Part shown: positions 16,181 through 24,179 of the stretch, in pieces
Layout of the letters: each line of letters starts with the position of its first letter
Position numbering within the stretch: position 1 is the stretch's first letter
Source: Microbacterium sp.
GTDB taxonomy: Bacteria > Actinomycetota > Actinomycetes > Actinomycetales > Microbacteriaceae
NCBI GenBank assembly: GCA_017306415.1
Contig: JAFKIL010000002.1
Location: forward strand, 124,001 to 188,000
Length of the DNA stretch: 64,000 nucleotides
Direction of reading: 5' to 3'
Program-made: the position numbers and the translations under genes
The notes under the pieces: model-generated
Databases searched by the model: none
What the model was told of the DNA's origin: nothing
Seen by the model: the letters and a program-made list of their open reading frames with translations, nothing else

Positions 16181-17200
16181 TCAGTACGCCAGGGCGCGGT
16201 CGACGGCTTCGAGGATGCGGTCGGGGTCGGGCAGGTAGACGCCCTCGAGCTTGGCGGGCGGGAAGGGCGTGTCGAAGCCCGAGACCCGCAGCACCGGCGC
16301 CTCCAGCGCGTAGAACGCGCGCTCCATGACGGTGGCTGCTACCTCGGAGCCGAGCGATGCGAAGCCCTGCGCCTCCTGCACGTAGACCATGCGGCCCGTG
16401 CGCCGGACGGAGTCCAGGATCGGGCCGTAGTCGACGGGCGAGAGGGAGCGCAGGTCGACGACCTCGCAGCTCGTGCCCTCCTGCTCGGCGAGGGCGGCAG
16501 CCTGCAGGAGCGTCGTCACCATCGCGCCGTGCCCGACGAGGGTCACGTCGGTGCCGCGGCGCACGAGGCGCGAGGCGTGCAGCGGCAGGGCCCGCGCCGA
16601 CGTGTCGACCTCACCCTTCTGCCAGTACTTCGCCTTGGGCTCGAGGAAGATCACCGGGTCGGCGGAGGTGATCGCGTCCTGGATCATCCAGTACGCGTCG
16701 TTCGGCGTCGAGGGGCTCACCACCCGCAGGCCCGGGGTGTGCGCGAAGTACGCCTCGGGGCTCTCCTGGTGGTGCTCGACGGCGCCGATGTGCCCGCCAT
16801 AGGGGATGCGGATGACGACGGGCATGCTGAGCGCGCCCTCGTGCCGGTTCGTGAGCTTCGCCAGCTGCGTCGTGATCTGGTCGAACGCCGGGAAGACGAA
16901 GCCGTCGAACTGGATCTCCACCACCGGGCGGAACCCGGCCATCGCCAGGCCGATCGCCGTGCCGACGAGTCCCGATTCCGCCAGCGGACTGTCGAGCACC
17001 CGGCGCTCGCCGAACTCCGCCTGGAGGCCCTCGGTCACGCGGAAGACGCCGCCGAGCCGCCCGATGTCCTCGCCCATCAGGACGACATGGTCGTCCTCGG
17101 CCATCGCCCTGCGCAGCCCGGCGTTGAGCGCGCGGCTGAACGGCAGCGTCTCGACGACCGCGGGGGTCGTCTCGGGCGGGGTCGTCACGAGGTCGGTCAT
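16181..17200 (-). CDS. bkdB: Branched-chain 2-oxoacid dehydrogenase E1 beta
   Basis: 339 residues with transketolase-like pyrimidine and C-terminal domains: VLMGEDIGRLGGVFRVTEGL, FDGFVFPAFDQI and RIPYGGHIGAVEHHQESPEA. It pairs with E1alpha to decarboxylate branched-chain 2-oxoacids with thiamine diphosphate. The start at 17200 overlaps the E1alpha stop (ATGA) with GAGGAGG upstream; a longer upstream reading is less likely. Confidence 0.94.
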   Translation of the reverse strand: MTDLVTTPPETTPAVVETLPFSRALNAGLRRAMAEDDHVVLMGEDIGRLGGVFRVTEGLQAEFGERRVLDSPLAESGLVGTAIGLAMAGFRPVVEIQFDGFVFPAFDQITTQLAKLTNRHEGALSMPVVIRIPYGGHIGAVEHHQESPEAYFAHTPGLRVVSPSTPNDAYWMIQDAITSADPVIFLEPKAKYWQKGEVDTSARALPLHASRLVRRGTDVTLVGHGAMVTTLLQAAALAEQEGTSCEVVDLRSLSPVDYGPILDSVRRTGRMVYVQEAQGFASLGSEVAATVMERAFYALEAPVLRVSGFDTPFPPAKLEGVYLPDPDRILEAVDRALAY

Positions 17201-18345
17201 CGCGCCTCCTCCTCGAAGGATGCCTCGTACGCGGCGAGCCACGCCTTCTGCTCGTCGATGAGGGGATGCGGCTCGGTGTAGACGTGGTCGAACATCAGGC
17301 TCGCGGGGACCGAGCCGAGCGCGTTGGTGCGCTCGCGCGTGTCATCGGCGACGGCCTGGGCCGCGGCATCCACCTCGGCGAAGAACGCCGCGGATGCACC
17401 GCGCCCCTCGAGGAACGCACGCATGCGCGCGATCGGGTCGCGGCGCGCCCACGACTCCTCCTCCGCGGAGGTGCGGTACTTCGTGGGGTCGTCGCTCGTG
17501 GTGTGCGCGCCCATGCGATACGTGATCGCCTCGATCGCGCGGGGCCCGAGGCCGGCGCGCGCCTCGTCGAGCGCCACCCGACTCACCGCATAGCTCGCGA
17601 GGACGTCGTTGCCGTCCACCTGCACGCTCGGCATCCCGTAGCCCTCGCCGCGACGGAACAGCGGCGCGCGCGCCTGGGTGGACACCGGCACCGAGATCGC
17701 CCAGTGGTTGTTCTGCAGGAAGAACACCTCGGGGGTCTGGTAGCTCGCCGCGAACACCATCGCCTCGTGGACGTCGCCCTGGCTCGACGCGCCGTCGCCG
17801 TAGTAGACGATGACCGCCTCGTCGCGCTCGGGATCGCCGCCGCCCGAGCGCCCGTCGAAGGCGAGCCCCATGGCGAAGCCGGTGGCGTGCAGCGTCTGCG
17901 ACCCGAGCACCAGCGTGTAGATGTGCGTGTTGCCGTTCTTGGGGTCGGTCGGATCCCAGCCGCCGTGGGAGAGCCCGCGCATGACCCGGATGATGTCGAT
18001 CGGATCGACGCCGCGGATCGTGCAGACGACGTGCTCGCGATAGGACGGGAAGAGGTGGTCCTGCGGGCGGGCGGCGCGGGCCGAGCCCACCTGCGCGGCC
18101 TCCTGCCCGAGGCTCGGCGGCCACAGCGCGAGCTGGCCCTGCCGCTGGAGGTTGGTCGCCTGCCGGTCGAACGCGCGGATCACGACCATGTCGCGGTAGA
18201 ACTGCTCGAGCTCGGCATCGCCGAGGCCCTCGATCAGCGCCAGGTACGGCTCCGCGGCAGCCGATGGGGTCACCGTTCCGTCTGCCGCGAGGATGCGGAC
18301 GAGTCGTGGGTCCTCGGCACCAACCGAGTCGTCGGTCTGGATCAC
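17197..18345 (-). CDS. bkdA: Branched-chain 2-oxoacid dehydrogenase E1 alpha
   Basis: 382 residues. The thiamine diphosphate motif GDGASSQGDVHEA (about 182-194) continues to QNNHWAISVP, and HTTSDDPTKYR follows later. The N-terminal motif RQGQLALWPPSLGQEAAQVG is typical of BkdA/PdhA of actinobacteria. First gene of the bkd operon, feeding Val, Leu and Ile breakdown and branched fatty acid primers. The aminotransferase gene lies 4 nt upstream, so all four may be one transcript. Confidence 0.93.
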   Translation of the reverse strand: MIQTDDSVGAEDPRLVRILAADGTVTPSAAAEPYLALIEGLGDAELEQFYRDMVVIRAFDRQATNLQRQGQLALWPPSLGQEAAQVGSARAARPQDHLFPSYREHVVCTIRGVDPIDIIRVMRGLSHGGWDPTDPKNGNTHIYTLVLGSQTLHATGFAMGLAFDGRSGGGDPERDEAVIVYYGDGASSQGDVHEAMVFAASYQTPEVFFLQNNHWAISVPVSTQARAPLFRRGEGYGMPSVQVDGNDVLASYAVSRVALDEARAGLGPRAIEAITYRMGAHTTSDDPTKYRTSAEEESWARRDPIARMRAFLEGRGASAAFFAEVDAAAQAVADDTRERTNALGSVPASLMFDHVYTEPHPLIDEQKAWLAAYEASFEEEAR

Positions 18346-18349
18346 CGTT

Positions 18350-19459
18350 CTACGCTAGCTTCCGTCCGGGGTGGTCCTCTGGGAGGTCTTCCACAACGGA
18401 TGCCGCGATCGATAGGACCTTGTCGACAGCCTCCGGCTCCCCGACCGAGATGCGGACCCCGTCGCCCGCGAACGGCCGCACGATCAACCCGGCTTCCTCG
18501 AAGCGCTCCGCCGCCGCCGAGGTCTCCTCACCGGTCGCGAGCCACACGAAGTTGCCCTGGGCTTCCGGGACACGCCAGCCCTGGGCGCGCAGTCCGGCCA
18601 CGAGGCGGTCACGGCGCTCCGCGATGACGCGCACGCGCTCGATCAACTCGGACTCGGCGTCGAGGCTGGCGAGCGCCGCCTCCTCGGAGTGGGCGGTGAC
18701 CGACAGCGGGATGGCCGTCGACCGCGCCGCGTCGAGGATGCGGCGATGCCCGACGGCGTAGCCGACCCGGAGACCGGCGAGGCCGTACGCCTTGGAGAAC
18801 GTGCGGAGGGCGACCACGTTGGGACGGCCGTCCAGGCCGAGGGTGCGCAGGCCGTCGACGGCCTCCGGGTCGGTGACGAACTCCGCGTAGGCCTCGTCGA
18901 GGATCACCAGGACGTCGGGCGGCAGCTCCGCCAGGAGCGCGTCGAACTCGGCCTGGGTGACGATCGGGCCGGTCGGGTTGTTGGGACTGCACACGATGAC
19001 GGCGCGCGTGCGATCGGTGACCGCCGCGGCCATCGCCGTCAGGTCGTGGCGCCCGTTCGACGTCAGCGGCACCTCGATCGGCGTCGCACCGGCGATCAGC
19101 ACGAGACCCGGGTACGCCTCGAAGGAACGCCAGGCGTAGACGACCTCGTCGCCCGGACCGGCGGCGGCGAGGAGCAGCTGCGACAGGATCGAGACGCTGC
19201 CCGCCCCGACGTGGACCTCGTCCGGCAGGACGCCGAACCGCTCGGCGAGACGGTGACGCAGGCGGGAGGCCGTGGCATCCGGATACCGGTTGACGCCGTC
19301 GGCGGCCCGCAGCGCGTCGACGACGCTCGGCAGAGGCTCGAACGGATTCTCGTTGCTCGACAGCTTGAACGACTCCGGTCCGGCCTGCTTGCCCTGCCGA
19401 TACGGCGGCAGCGCGGCGATCTCGGGGCGGATGCGGATGGGCAGATCGTCAGCGGTCAC
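18350..19459 (-). CDS. HisC-like / aromatic amino acid aminotransferase
   Basis: 369 residues, class I/II PLP aminotransferase. It shows [13 protein letters not shown] near the N-terminus, [18 protein letters not shown] and the PLP lysine in [15 protein letters not shown] (about 224). The family covers histidinol-phosphate and phenylalanine (Pat) aminotransferases. With no other his gene nearby and the bkd genes 4 nt downstream, an aromatic or branched-chain amino acid role is as likely as histidine synthesis. GTG start. Confidence 0.85.
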   Translation of the reverse strand: MTADDLPIRIRPEIAALPPYRQGKQAGPESFKLSSNENPFEPLPSVVDALRAADGVNRYPDATASRLRHRLAERFGVLPDEVHVGAGSVSILSQLLLAAAGPGDEVVYAWRSFEAYPGLVLIAGATPIEVPLTSNGRHDLTAMAAAVTDRTRAVIVCSPNNPTGPIVTQAEFDALLAELPPDVLVILDEAYAEFVTDPEAVDGLRTLGLDGRPNVVALRTFSKAYGLAGLRVGYAVGHRRILDAARSTAIPLSVTAHSEEAALASLDAESELIERVRVIAERRDRLVAGLRAQGWRVPEAQGNFVWLATGEETSAAAERFEEAGLIVRPFAGDGVRISVGEPEAVDKVLSIAASVVEDLPEDHPGRKLA

Positions 19460-19504
19460 CCTGCCGAGTCTAGGAGAGCGCCCCCCAGATCGCGGCGGGG
19501 GAAC

Positions 19505-19546
19505 GAGACCTCGGGATGAACCTGGGGGTGCGCATCCCGAGGTCTC
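19505..19546. repeat. Long perfect hairpin between AraC gene and aminotransferase
   Basis: Perfect 14-bp arms GAGACCTCGGGATG / CATCCCGAGGTCTC around a 14-nt loop that contains GGTGCG. It lies in the 227-bp gap 19460-19686, 140 nt after the AraC stop and 46 nt before the aminotransferase start. It could be a terminator, an RNA leader structure or a repeat element; compare 32441-32486. The rest of the gap shows nothing. Confidence 0.7.
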
Positions 19547-19686
19547 TCGCCGGCGTGGCCGACGCTATCGACGCCGGCGCGCGCTGCACAACGGACGGAG
19601 ACGGGTGTGGCGCACGATGAAGGGGAACATGGCACCCGCTGGACGGTGGGTCATCTCAGGCCGCGCACTCCCGCGAGCCGGTGATG

Positions 19687-20784
19687 TCACTCCGCGATCG
19701 TCGCTGCCGGCGACGGGCGACCCCGTGCGGTCTGCTCTGCGGTCAGGAGCATCGCATCGGGGACCGGGACCGCGGCGGCGGCCGCACGGCGGAACGCGGC
19801 CGGGCCGATGCCGAACGACCGGAGGAACCGGCTCCGCATCGCACCGCCGTCGGCGAAGCCGCACTCGCGTGCGATCGACTCCAGGTCGCGGTGGGGAACG
19901 GTCAGGATCATTCCCCGCACCGCGGCGAGCCGCCGAGTCAGGATCGCCTGCTGGACGGTACGCGGCGCACCCGAGAAGTAGCGGTTGAGCTGGCGCCTGC
20001 TGACGTGGAGCTCGGCCGCCAGCTGAACGGCATCGAACTCCACGTCCGTGTAGCGTCGCTCGATCACATCCATCGCGGCGGCGCGCATGGTCGCCGCGAG
20101 TCCGTCGGCGGCGCCCGCCGTCTGGGCCAGCGCGGTACGGACGAGGCCGACGAGGGCATTCTCCAACGCCGCGTCTCCGGGCGTCTCCCTCACGAGGAGC
20201 TCGTGCAGCGCGCCCGCCAGGAATGTTCCCGCTGCGCGGGTCAGGACGGTGTCGGGCAGGAGGCCGACCCCGGGGGCGAGCCGATCTCGCACCGGGCCGA
20301 GGAGGTCCGTCGGCAGGACGACCCCCGTGGTCTCGGAGATGCCCACGTGCTCGAGAAGGGACGGGGCGAAGCTCGACATGAAGCCCATCCGGCCCACGCC
20401 CATGTCCTCCACGGTGCCGGTCGCCGTCCGGTGCAGGCGCTGCAGTCCCGTGCCGGTCCGACCGACGATGACGATGTCCGGGCCGCTCGCGAGGCCGCCG
20501 TACGTGACGACGTGAGCGGTCTCGAGGGTGCTGAAGAGCATCACCTCACCCACCGACACGCGCAGCAGCGACGCCTCGAACTCGTCGGGCACCGGCGCCG
20601 TCGTCACGCCGAAGTTGGAGAGCTCCTCGAGACCGCGCGCACCCCGCAGGACGATGCGCGAGCGCTCGAGCCACTCCGGGACGTCTCCACGATCGGAGTC
20701 CGGCGCCGGTCGACTTTCCGCGTGCGGCGACGCGCTCGCGAGCCGATCCGCCCAATCCCGCACGTCCGCTGCCGGAATCCCCAT
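19687..20784 (-). CDS. AraC family transcriptional regulator
   Basis: 365 residues. The C-terminal AraC/XylS domain (about 235-345) has two helix-turn-helix units: FDAVQLAAELHVSRRQLNRYF and LESIARECGFADGGAMRSRF, then FGIGPAAFRR. The N-terminal 200 residues resemble the AraC-binding-like domain of the NphR/FeaR group. The ATG at 20784 has GAGGAGG upstream; the open frame running further upstream is not coding. The effector and target are not evident. It is divergent from the toxin-antitoxin pair. Confidence 0.85.
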   Translation of the reverse strand: MGIPAADVRDWADRLASASPHAESRPAPDSDRGDVPEWLERSRIVLRGARGLEELSNFGVTTAPVPDEFEASLLRVSVGEVMLFSTLETAHVVTYGGLASGPDIVIVGRTGTGLQRLHRTATGTVEDMGVGRMGFMSSFAPSLLEHVGISETTGVVLPTDLLGPVRDRLAPGVGLLPDTVLTRAAGTFLAGALHELLVRETPGDAALENALVGLVRTALAQTAGAADGLAATMRAAAMDVIERRYTDVEFDAVQLAAELHVSRRQLNRYFSGAPRTVQQAILTRRLAAVRGMILTVPHRDLESIARECGFADGGAMRSRFLRSFGIGPAAFRRAAAAAVPVPDAMLLTAEQTARGRPSPAATIAE

Positions 20785-20886
20785 GCCGCCTCCTCTTCGC
20801 CGTGTCGGCGACGACACGATCGCCGTCACGGACGAAGACGTCCGGATGCCGCGTATATGACGCGGAACCCGCGAAAGGAGCCGGTG

Positions 20887-20901
20887 ATACCATTCTGGTA
20901 T
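20887..20901. promoter_or_regulatory. Palindromic operator overlapping antitoxin start
   Basis: ATACCA-TTC-TGGTAT: perfect 6-bp arms. The right arm overlaps the first two bases of the antitoxin start codon at 20900. Typical placement for autorepression by an RHH antitoxin. Confidence 0.7.
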
Positions 20902-21106
20902 GGCCATGACCGTGCGACTGCCCGAGGAACTCGACCGCAAGCTCGAGGCGATCGCCGCGGCTGAGCACGTCTCCAAGCATGCGCTCCTCGTCCAGGGCGC
21001 GGAGTTGATCGCAGAGCGTCGGGCGCGGGGCGACCTGATCGCCGGCGCGATCGACTTCGTCACGTCCCATGACGCCGCACTTCTGGAACGCCTCGCAGAC
21101 GCATGA
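20900..21106 (+). CDS. Ribbon-helix-helix antitoxin (CopG-like)
   Basis: 68 residues, MTVRLPEELDRKLEAIAAAEHVSKHALLVQGAEL being a classical ribbon-helix-helix DNA-binding unit, followed by a short acidic C-terminus likely to hold the toxin. Two ATGs are possible (20900 and 20906); the second leaves MTVRLPEEL, the usual RHH start. It overlaps the toxin by 4 nt (ATGA). Confidence 0.85.
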   Translation: MAMTVRLPEELDRKLEAIAAAEHVSKHALLVQGAELIAERRARGDLIAGAIDFVTSHDAALLERLADA

Positions 21107-21477
21107 CGGAGTACCTCACGCTCGACGACGCACTCCGGGTCACCCAGTCGTACGGCTTCCACGTGAGGGATGCGGGCCTGCTCGCGTCCGCCCTGGCCAG
21201 ACCGTCGGCGTCGATGTTCGGGGAGGACGCGTATGCCACCCTCGACCGGAAGGCGGCCGCTCTGCTCGAATCGCTCGTCCGGAATCACCCGCTGTTCGAC
21301 GGTAACAAGCGCGCAGGCTGGACGATCATGGTCGCGTTCCTGTGGATCAACGGGTGGAAGCACGACTTCGGCACGGATGACGGCTTCGCACTGGTGGTGG
21401 GTGTCGCAGAGGGCGCGCTCGGTCTCGACGACGCCGAAGCGCGCATCAGCGCGCACCGCGTCCTGCGAGACGAGTAG
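21103..21477 (+). CDS. doc: Doc-type (Fic fold) toxin, death-on-curing family
   Basis: 124 residues. The Fic/Doc motif is HPLFDGNKRAGW (about 63-74), with the N-terminal YLTLDDAL common to Doc proteins. Doc kinases phosphorylate EF-Tu; the GNKR form here is closer to canonical Fic (HPFxxGNxR) than P1 Doc, so AMP transfer is also possible. Coupled to an RHH antitoxin rather than Phd. Confidence 0.88.
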   Translation: MTEYLTLDDALRVTQSYGFHVRDAGLLASALARPSASMFGEDAYATLDRKAAALLESLVRNHPLFDGNKRAGWTIMVAFLWINGWKHDFGTDDGFALVVGVAEGALGLDDAEARISAHRVLRDE

Positions 21478-21525
21478 CAGGGAGCCCTTCGCGGGCGGGG
21501 CGCGGCGTGCCACACTGGACGGACC

Positions 21526-21921
21526 ATGCGCTTCCTCATCCGCGTCGTCGTGAACGCCTTCGCCATCTGGGTGGTGACGCTGATCCCCGCCCTCAAGGTG
21601 ACGGTGATCCCGTTCGCCCCCGGCGAGACGCTCCAGCTCGTGCTCACGCTGCTGCTCGTGGCGGTCATCTTCGCGATCGTCAACACGATCATCGGCACCG
21701 TGATCAAGGTCCTGGCCTTCCCGCTCTACATCCTGACCCTCGGGCTCATCTCGCTCATCATCAACGGGTTCCTGCTGTGGCTCACCGCGTGGCTGACGCA
21801 CTGGTGGAACTGGGGTCTGCGCGTCGAGGACTTCTGGTGGGGCGTGGTCGCGGCTCTCGTGATCTCGCTCATCAACTGGATCTTCGGCATCTTCCTGCGC
21901 CCGAAGCGCCGCAACGACTGA
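21526..21921 (+). CDS. Phage holin family 4-like (YvlD) membrane protein
   Basis: 131 residues, four hydrophobic segments (about 7-27, 36-52, 58-85, 102-122), ending in a basic tail. The pattern NTIIGTVIKVLAFPLYILTLGLISLIINGFLLWLTAW matches the PF04020/YvlD family, which is chromosomal and not a real phage holin. Probably a small inner membrane protein linked to envelope stress; no phage genes lie around it. Confidence 0.85.
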   Translation: MRFLIRVVVNAFAIWVVTLIPALKVTVIPFAPGETLQLVLTLLLVAVIFAIVNTIIGTVIKVLAFPLYILTLGLISLIINGFLLWLTAWLTHWWNWGLRVEDFWWGVVAALVISLINWIFGIFLRPKRRND

Positions 21922-21930
21922 CCTCGCCGG

Positions 21931-23229
21931 TCACCCACCGCGCACCGCGCCGTACTCGGTGACCTCGACGGATGCCGCGGCATCCAGCTCGCCCAGGACT
22001 CGCGTGAGGCCGGCGACCCGCGGGTCGGGTGAGCCGTCCAGCTCCCGCGCGGTGTCGATGTATGCGCCGAGGTGATGCGGCGCCAGGGTGAGGTCCTGCG
22101 GGCCGAGGAGCGGATCGGCGAGCCGCTCCACGATCACGCTGCCGGGCGCCCCGACCGTGCCCGGACTCGCGCCGACCGCGAGCGCGGCGACGGGGTCGTC
22201 ACGGTGACGCAGCTGGACGCTGACGGTGTCGGGGCCGGCCTGAGCCTCCGTCGGCGAACCGGCCGTCACGAGCAGCCGTGTGTCGAATCCGCCCTCCATG
22301 GCGACTCTGTCCGCGATCATCCCGCCCTGGGAATGGCCGAAGACGTACGCGGCGTCGCCCGGTCGCGCCCCCGCGTCGCGGAGCGCGGCGAGCGTCGCGT
22401 CGTACGACGACGAGCGCTCGCCCGCGTAGAGCTGCAGATTCGACCGCATGTCCCACGGCTCCGCGCCGCCGTCGATGCTGCCGCTGCGCGTGCCGGCGAC
22501 GTAGACCGCGAAGCGTCGCGAGCCGTCCGGCATCGCGTACCGCTCGACCCGCACGCGGGCGCCGTCGGCTCCCGGGGGGATGCGCCCGAGTGCCGCCGCG
22601 AGGGAGTGCGGAGGCGCTCCATCGCGGCGGACCGCCCCGACCGGTGCGACGACGACCGGCTCCGCGGATCCGCGCAGGCGCTCACCGTGGCGCACCCTTC
22701 CCGCCCCGAGGCCGGCGAGCGACGCCATCAGGAGGATGCTCGTCGCCTGCGCATTCGCGGGCAGCGCCCCCGACGTCACCGGGCCTGCGACCGTCGTCAG
22801 GACGCGCACATCCCATGCCACCTCGAGTTCGGCGGCGGCGATGCCGGCCAGCGGGTCGTCGTGCTGGAGGCGGTCGAGCGTGCGGTCGAGTCGCTCCACC
22901 ACGGCCTCGTCCCCCGCGGCCGCCGCCGCGGCCCGCGCCGCGCGCAGCTCGACGAACTCGTAGACGGCGGCGAGCGACCGCAGCCGGCGCTCCAGGCCGG
23001 CCGCGCGCGCGGCGACGCCGTCGACGTGGTCCGCGATCAGCGCAACCCGCCCCGGCGCACCGTCGCCGGTCGGATCGACGAGGTCGGACAGCCGCGCGGC
23101 CTCCAGCCGGAGCCGCCGGCACACGTCGTCCAACTCGGCGCGCTCGGACGCATACCGATCCGCGGCGGCCCTCAGCGCATCGGTGTCCACGGCGACGACG
23201 CCGCCGCCGCGGATGTCGATCCCGCTCAC
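21931..23229 (-). CDS. Alpha/beta hydrolase with helical N-terminal domain, coupled to a WXG-like protein
   Basis: 432 residues. The N-terminal half (about 1-170) is Ala/Arg-rich and helical, resembling a WXG100-like or PE/PPE-like scaffold (RYASERAELDDVCRRLRLEAARL, LERRLRSLAAVYEFVELR). The C-terminal half is an alpha/beta hydrolase with the nucleophile in FGHSQGGMIAD. GTG start at 23229 overlapping the 94-residue upstream gene by 4 nt. Similar proteins occur near type VII secretion genes in actinobacteria, but no ESX core gene is present here. Substrate unknown. Confidence 0.75.
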   Translation of the reverse strand: MSGIDIRGGGVVAVDTDALRAAADRYASERAELDDVCRRLRLEAARLSDLVDPTGDGAPGRVALIADHVDGVAARAAGLERRLRSLAAVYEFVELRAARAAAAAAGDEAVVERLDRTLDRLQHDDPLAGIAAAELEVAWDVRVLTTVAGPVTSGALPANAQATSILLMASLAGLGAGRVRHGERLRGSAEPVVVAPVGAVRRDGAPPHSLAAALGRIPPGADGARVRVERYAMPDGSRRFAVYVAGTRSGSIDGGAEPWDMRSNLQLYAGERSSSYDATLAALRDAGARPGDAAYVFGHSQGGMIADRVAMEGGFDTRLLVTAGSPTEAQAGPDTVSVQLRHRDDPVAALAVGASPGTVGAPGSVIVERLADPLLGPQDLTLAPHHLGAYIDTARELDGSPDPRVAGLTRVLGELDAAASVEVTEYGAVRGG

Positions 23230-23510
23230 CCGCGCTCCCACCCCGACCGGGCGACGAGGTCGCGGCGGGTGTTCGCCAGGTCGTCGCGCACCCGGTCGAC
23301 CTCGCGGGCGACGTCCCGTACGGCGGCCTCCCACGCCGACGCCCGCCGGCGGTATGCCGCCACCGCGTCGGACCGCCAGTCCGTCTCGTCGACGATCGCC
23401 GACGCCCGCCGGCTCACCGCGGCCAGCGCAGCCTCGATGTCGACGAGTCTCGCGCGCGCCGCATCGATGAGCTCGACCCCCCAGCCGCCGTCCGTCGTGC
23501 ATCCCGCCAT
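23226..23510 (-). CDS. Small helical WXG100-like protein
   Basis: 94 residues, about the length of WXG100 proteins, helical, with a Trp in the turn region (DETDWRSDAVAAYRRRASAWEAAV, about 41-64). The W followed by AVAAY is close to the WxG-SDAAxAF pattern of this superfamily, though the strict Gly is missing. Its stop overlaps the start of the hydrolase gene (GTGA). No signal peptide. Probably an export partner or chaperone of the downstream protein. It is divergent from the phosphatase gene. Confidence 0.65.
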   Translation of the reverse strand: MAGCTTDGGWGVELIDAARARLVDIEAALAAVSRRASAIVDETDWRSDAVAAYRRRASAWEAAVRDVAREVDRVRDDLANTRRDLVARSGWERG

Positions 23511-23624
23511 CCCTCCACCCTGGTCACCTCGACGGGCGGGCGGTCCGCGCGGCGGCGGGGTCGTGCAGGCGGCGTCGTGAACCCGGCCTGTGCAGGACCG
23601 GGCCGATTGGCCACAATAGAACCC

Positions 23625-24143
23625 ATGGTCGATCGCGGAGAGAGCGCACCCGCTCCGTTCCGCGTCGTCTTCGTCTGCACCGGCAACATCTGCCGCTCCG
23701 CCATGGCGGAGGTGGTGTTCCGCTGGTTCGCGGACTCGGTCGGTCTCGGCGCGCACGTCGTGTCGTCGAGCGCGGGAACGGGCGACTGGCACGTGGGCGA
23801 GCGGGCCGACCACCGCACGATCGAAGCCCTCGAGCGACGCGGCTACGACGGCACCCGCCACAGGGCCCGCCAGTTCACCTCGCGCGACTTCGACGAGAAC
23901 GACCTCGTCGTCGCGCTCGACCGCACGCACGACCGCATCCTGCAGGGCTGGGCGCGCAGCGAGGCGGATGCCGCGAAGATCGCGCTGCTGCTGTCCTTCG
24001 ACGCGAGCGCGGGGGCCGTGCGCGACGTCCCGGACCCCTACTACGCGGGGCCGGCGATGTTCGACGACGTGCTCGGTATGATCGAGAGCGCCTGCCGGGC
24101 GCTCTTCCGGCAGCTCGAACCCGCGATCCGCACCGCCGTCTAG
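23625..24143 (+). CDS. Low molecular weight protein-tyrosine-phosphatase
   Basis: 172 residues. P-loop VCTGNICRSAMAE (CX5R, Cys about 17) at the N-terminus and the acid loop DVPDPYY at about 136-142. Such enzymes dephosphorylate phosphotyrosine and, in relatives (ArsC), reduce arsenate; no arsenic genes lie nearby. The start at 23625 gives the family length. purB begins 36 nt after the stop. Confidence 0.9.
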   Translation: MVDRGESAPAPFRVVFVCTGNICRSAMAEVVFRWFADSVGLGAHVVSSSAGTGDWHVGERADHRTIEALERRGYDGTRHRARQFTSRDFDENDLVVALDRTHDRILQGWARSEADAAKIALLLSFDASAGAVRDVPDPYYAGPAMFDDVLGMIESACRALFRQLEPAIRTAV

Positions 24144-24179
24144 CGGCGCTCCCGGGTCGGCGATCCGAACGGAAGCCTC

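Noticed and set aside
18350-19459. Firm assignment as histidine biosynthesis hisC
   Set aside because: No other his gene is nearby and the family includes aromatic aminotransferases; left as HisC-like.
19687-21801. Minus-strand frame of 704 codons containing the AraC gene
   Set aside because: The upstream half is antisense to the toxin-antitoxin and YvlD-like genes; a good RBS and ATG at 20784 define the true start.
21526-21921. Phage holin hinting at a prophage
   Set aside because: The family is the chromosomal YvlD group; no phage structural, integrase or lysis gene lies near, and no att-like repeats were seen.
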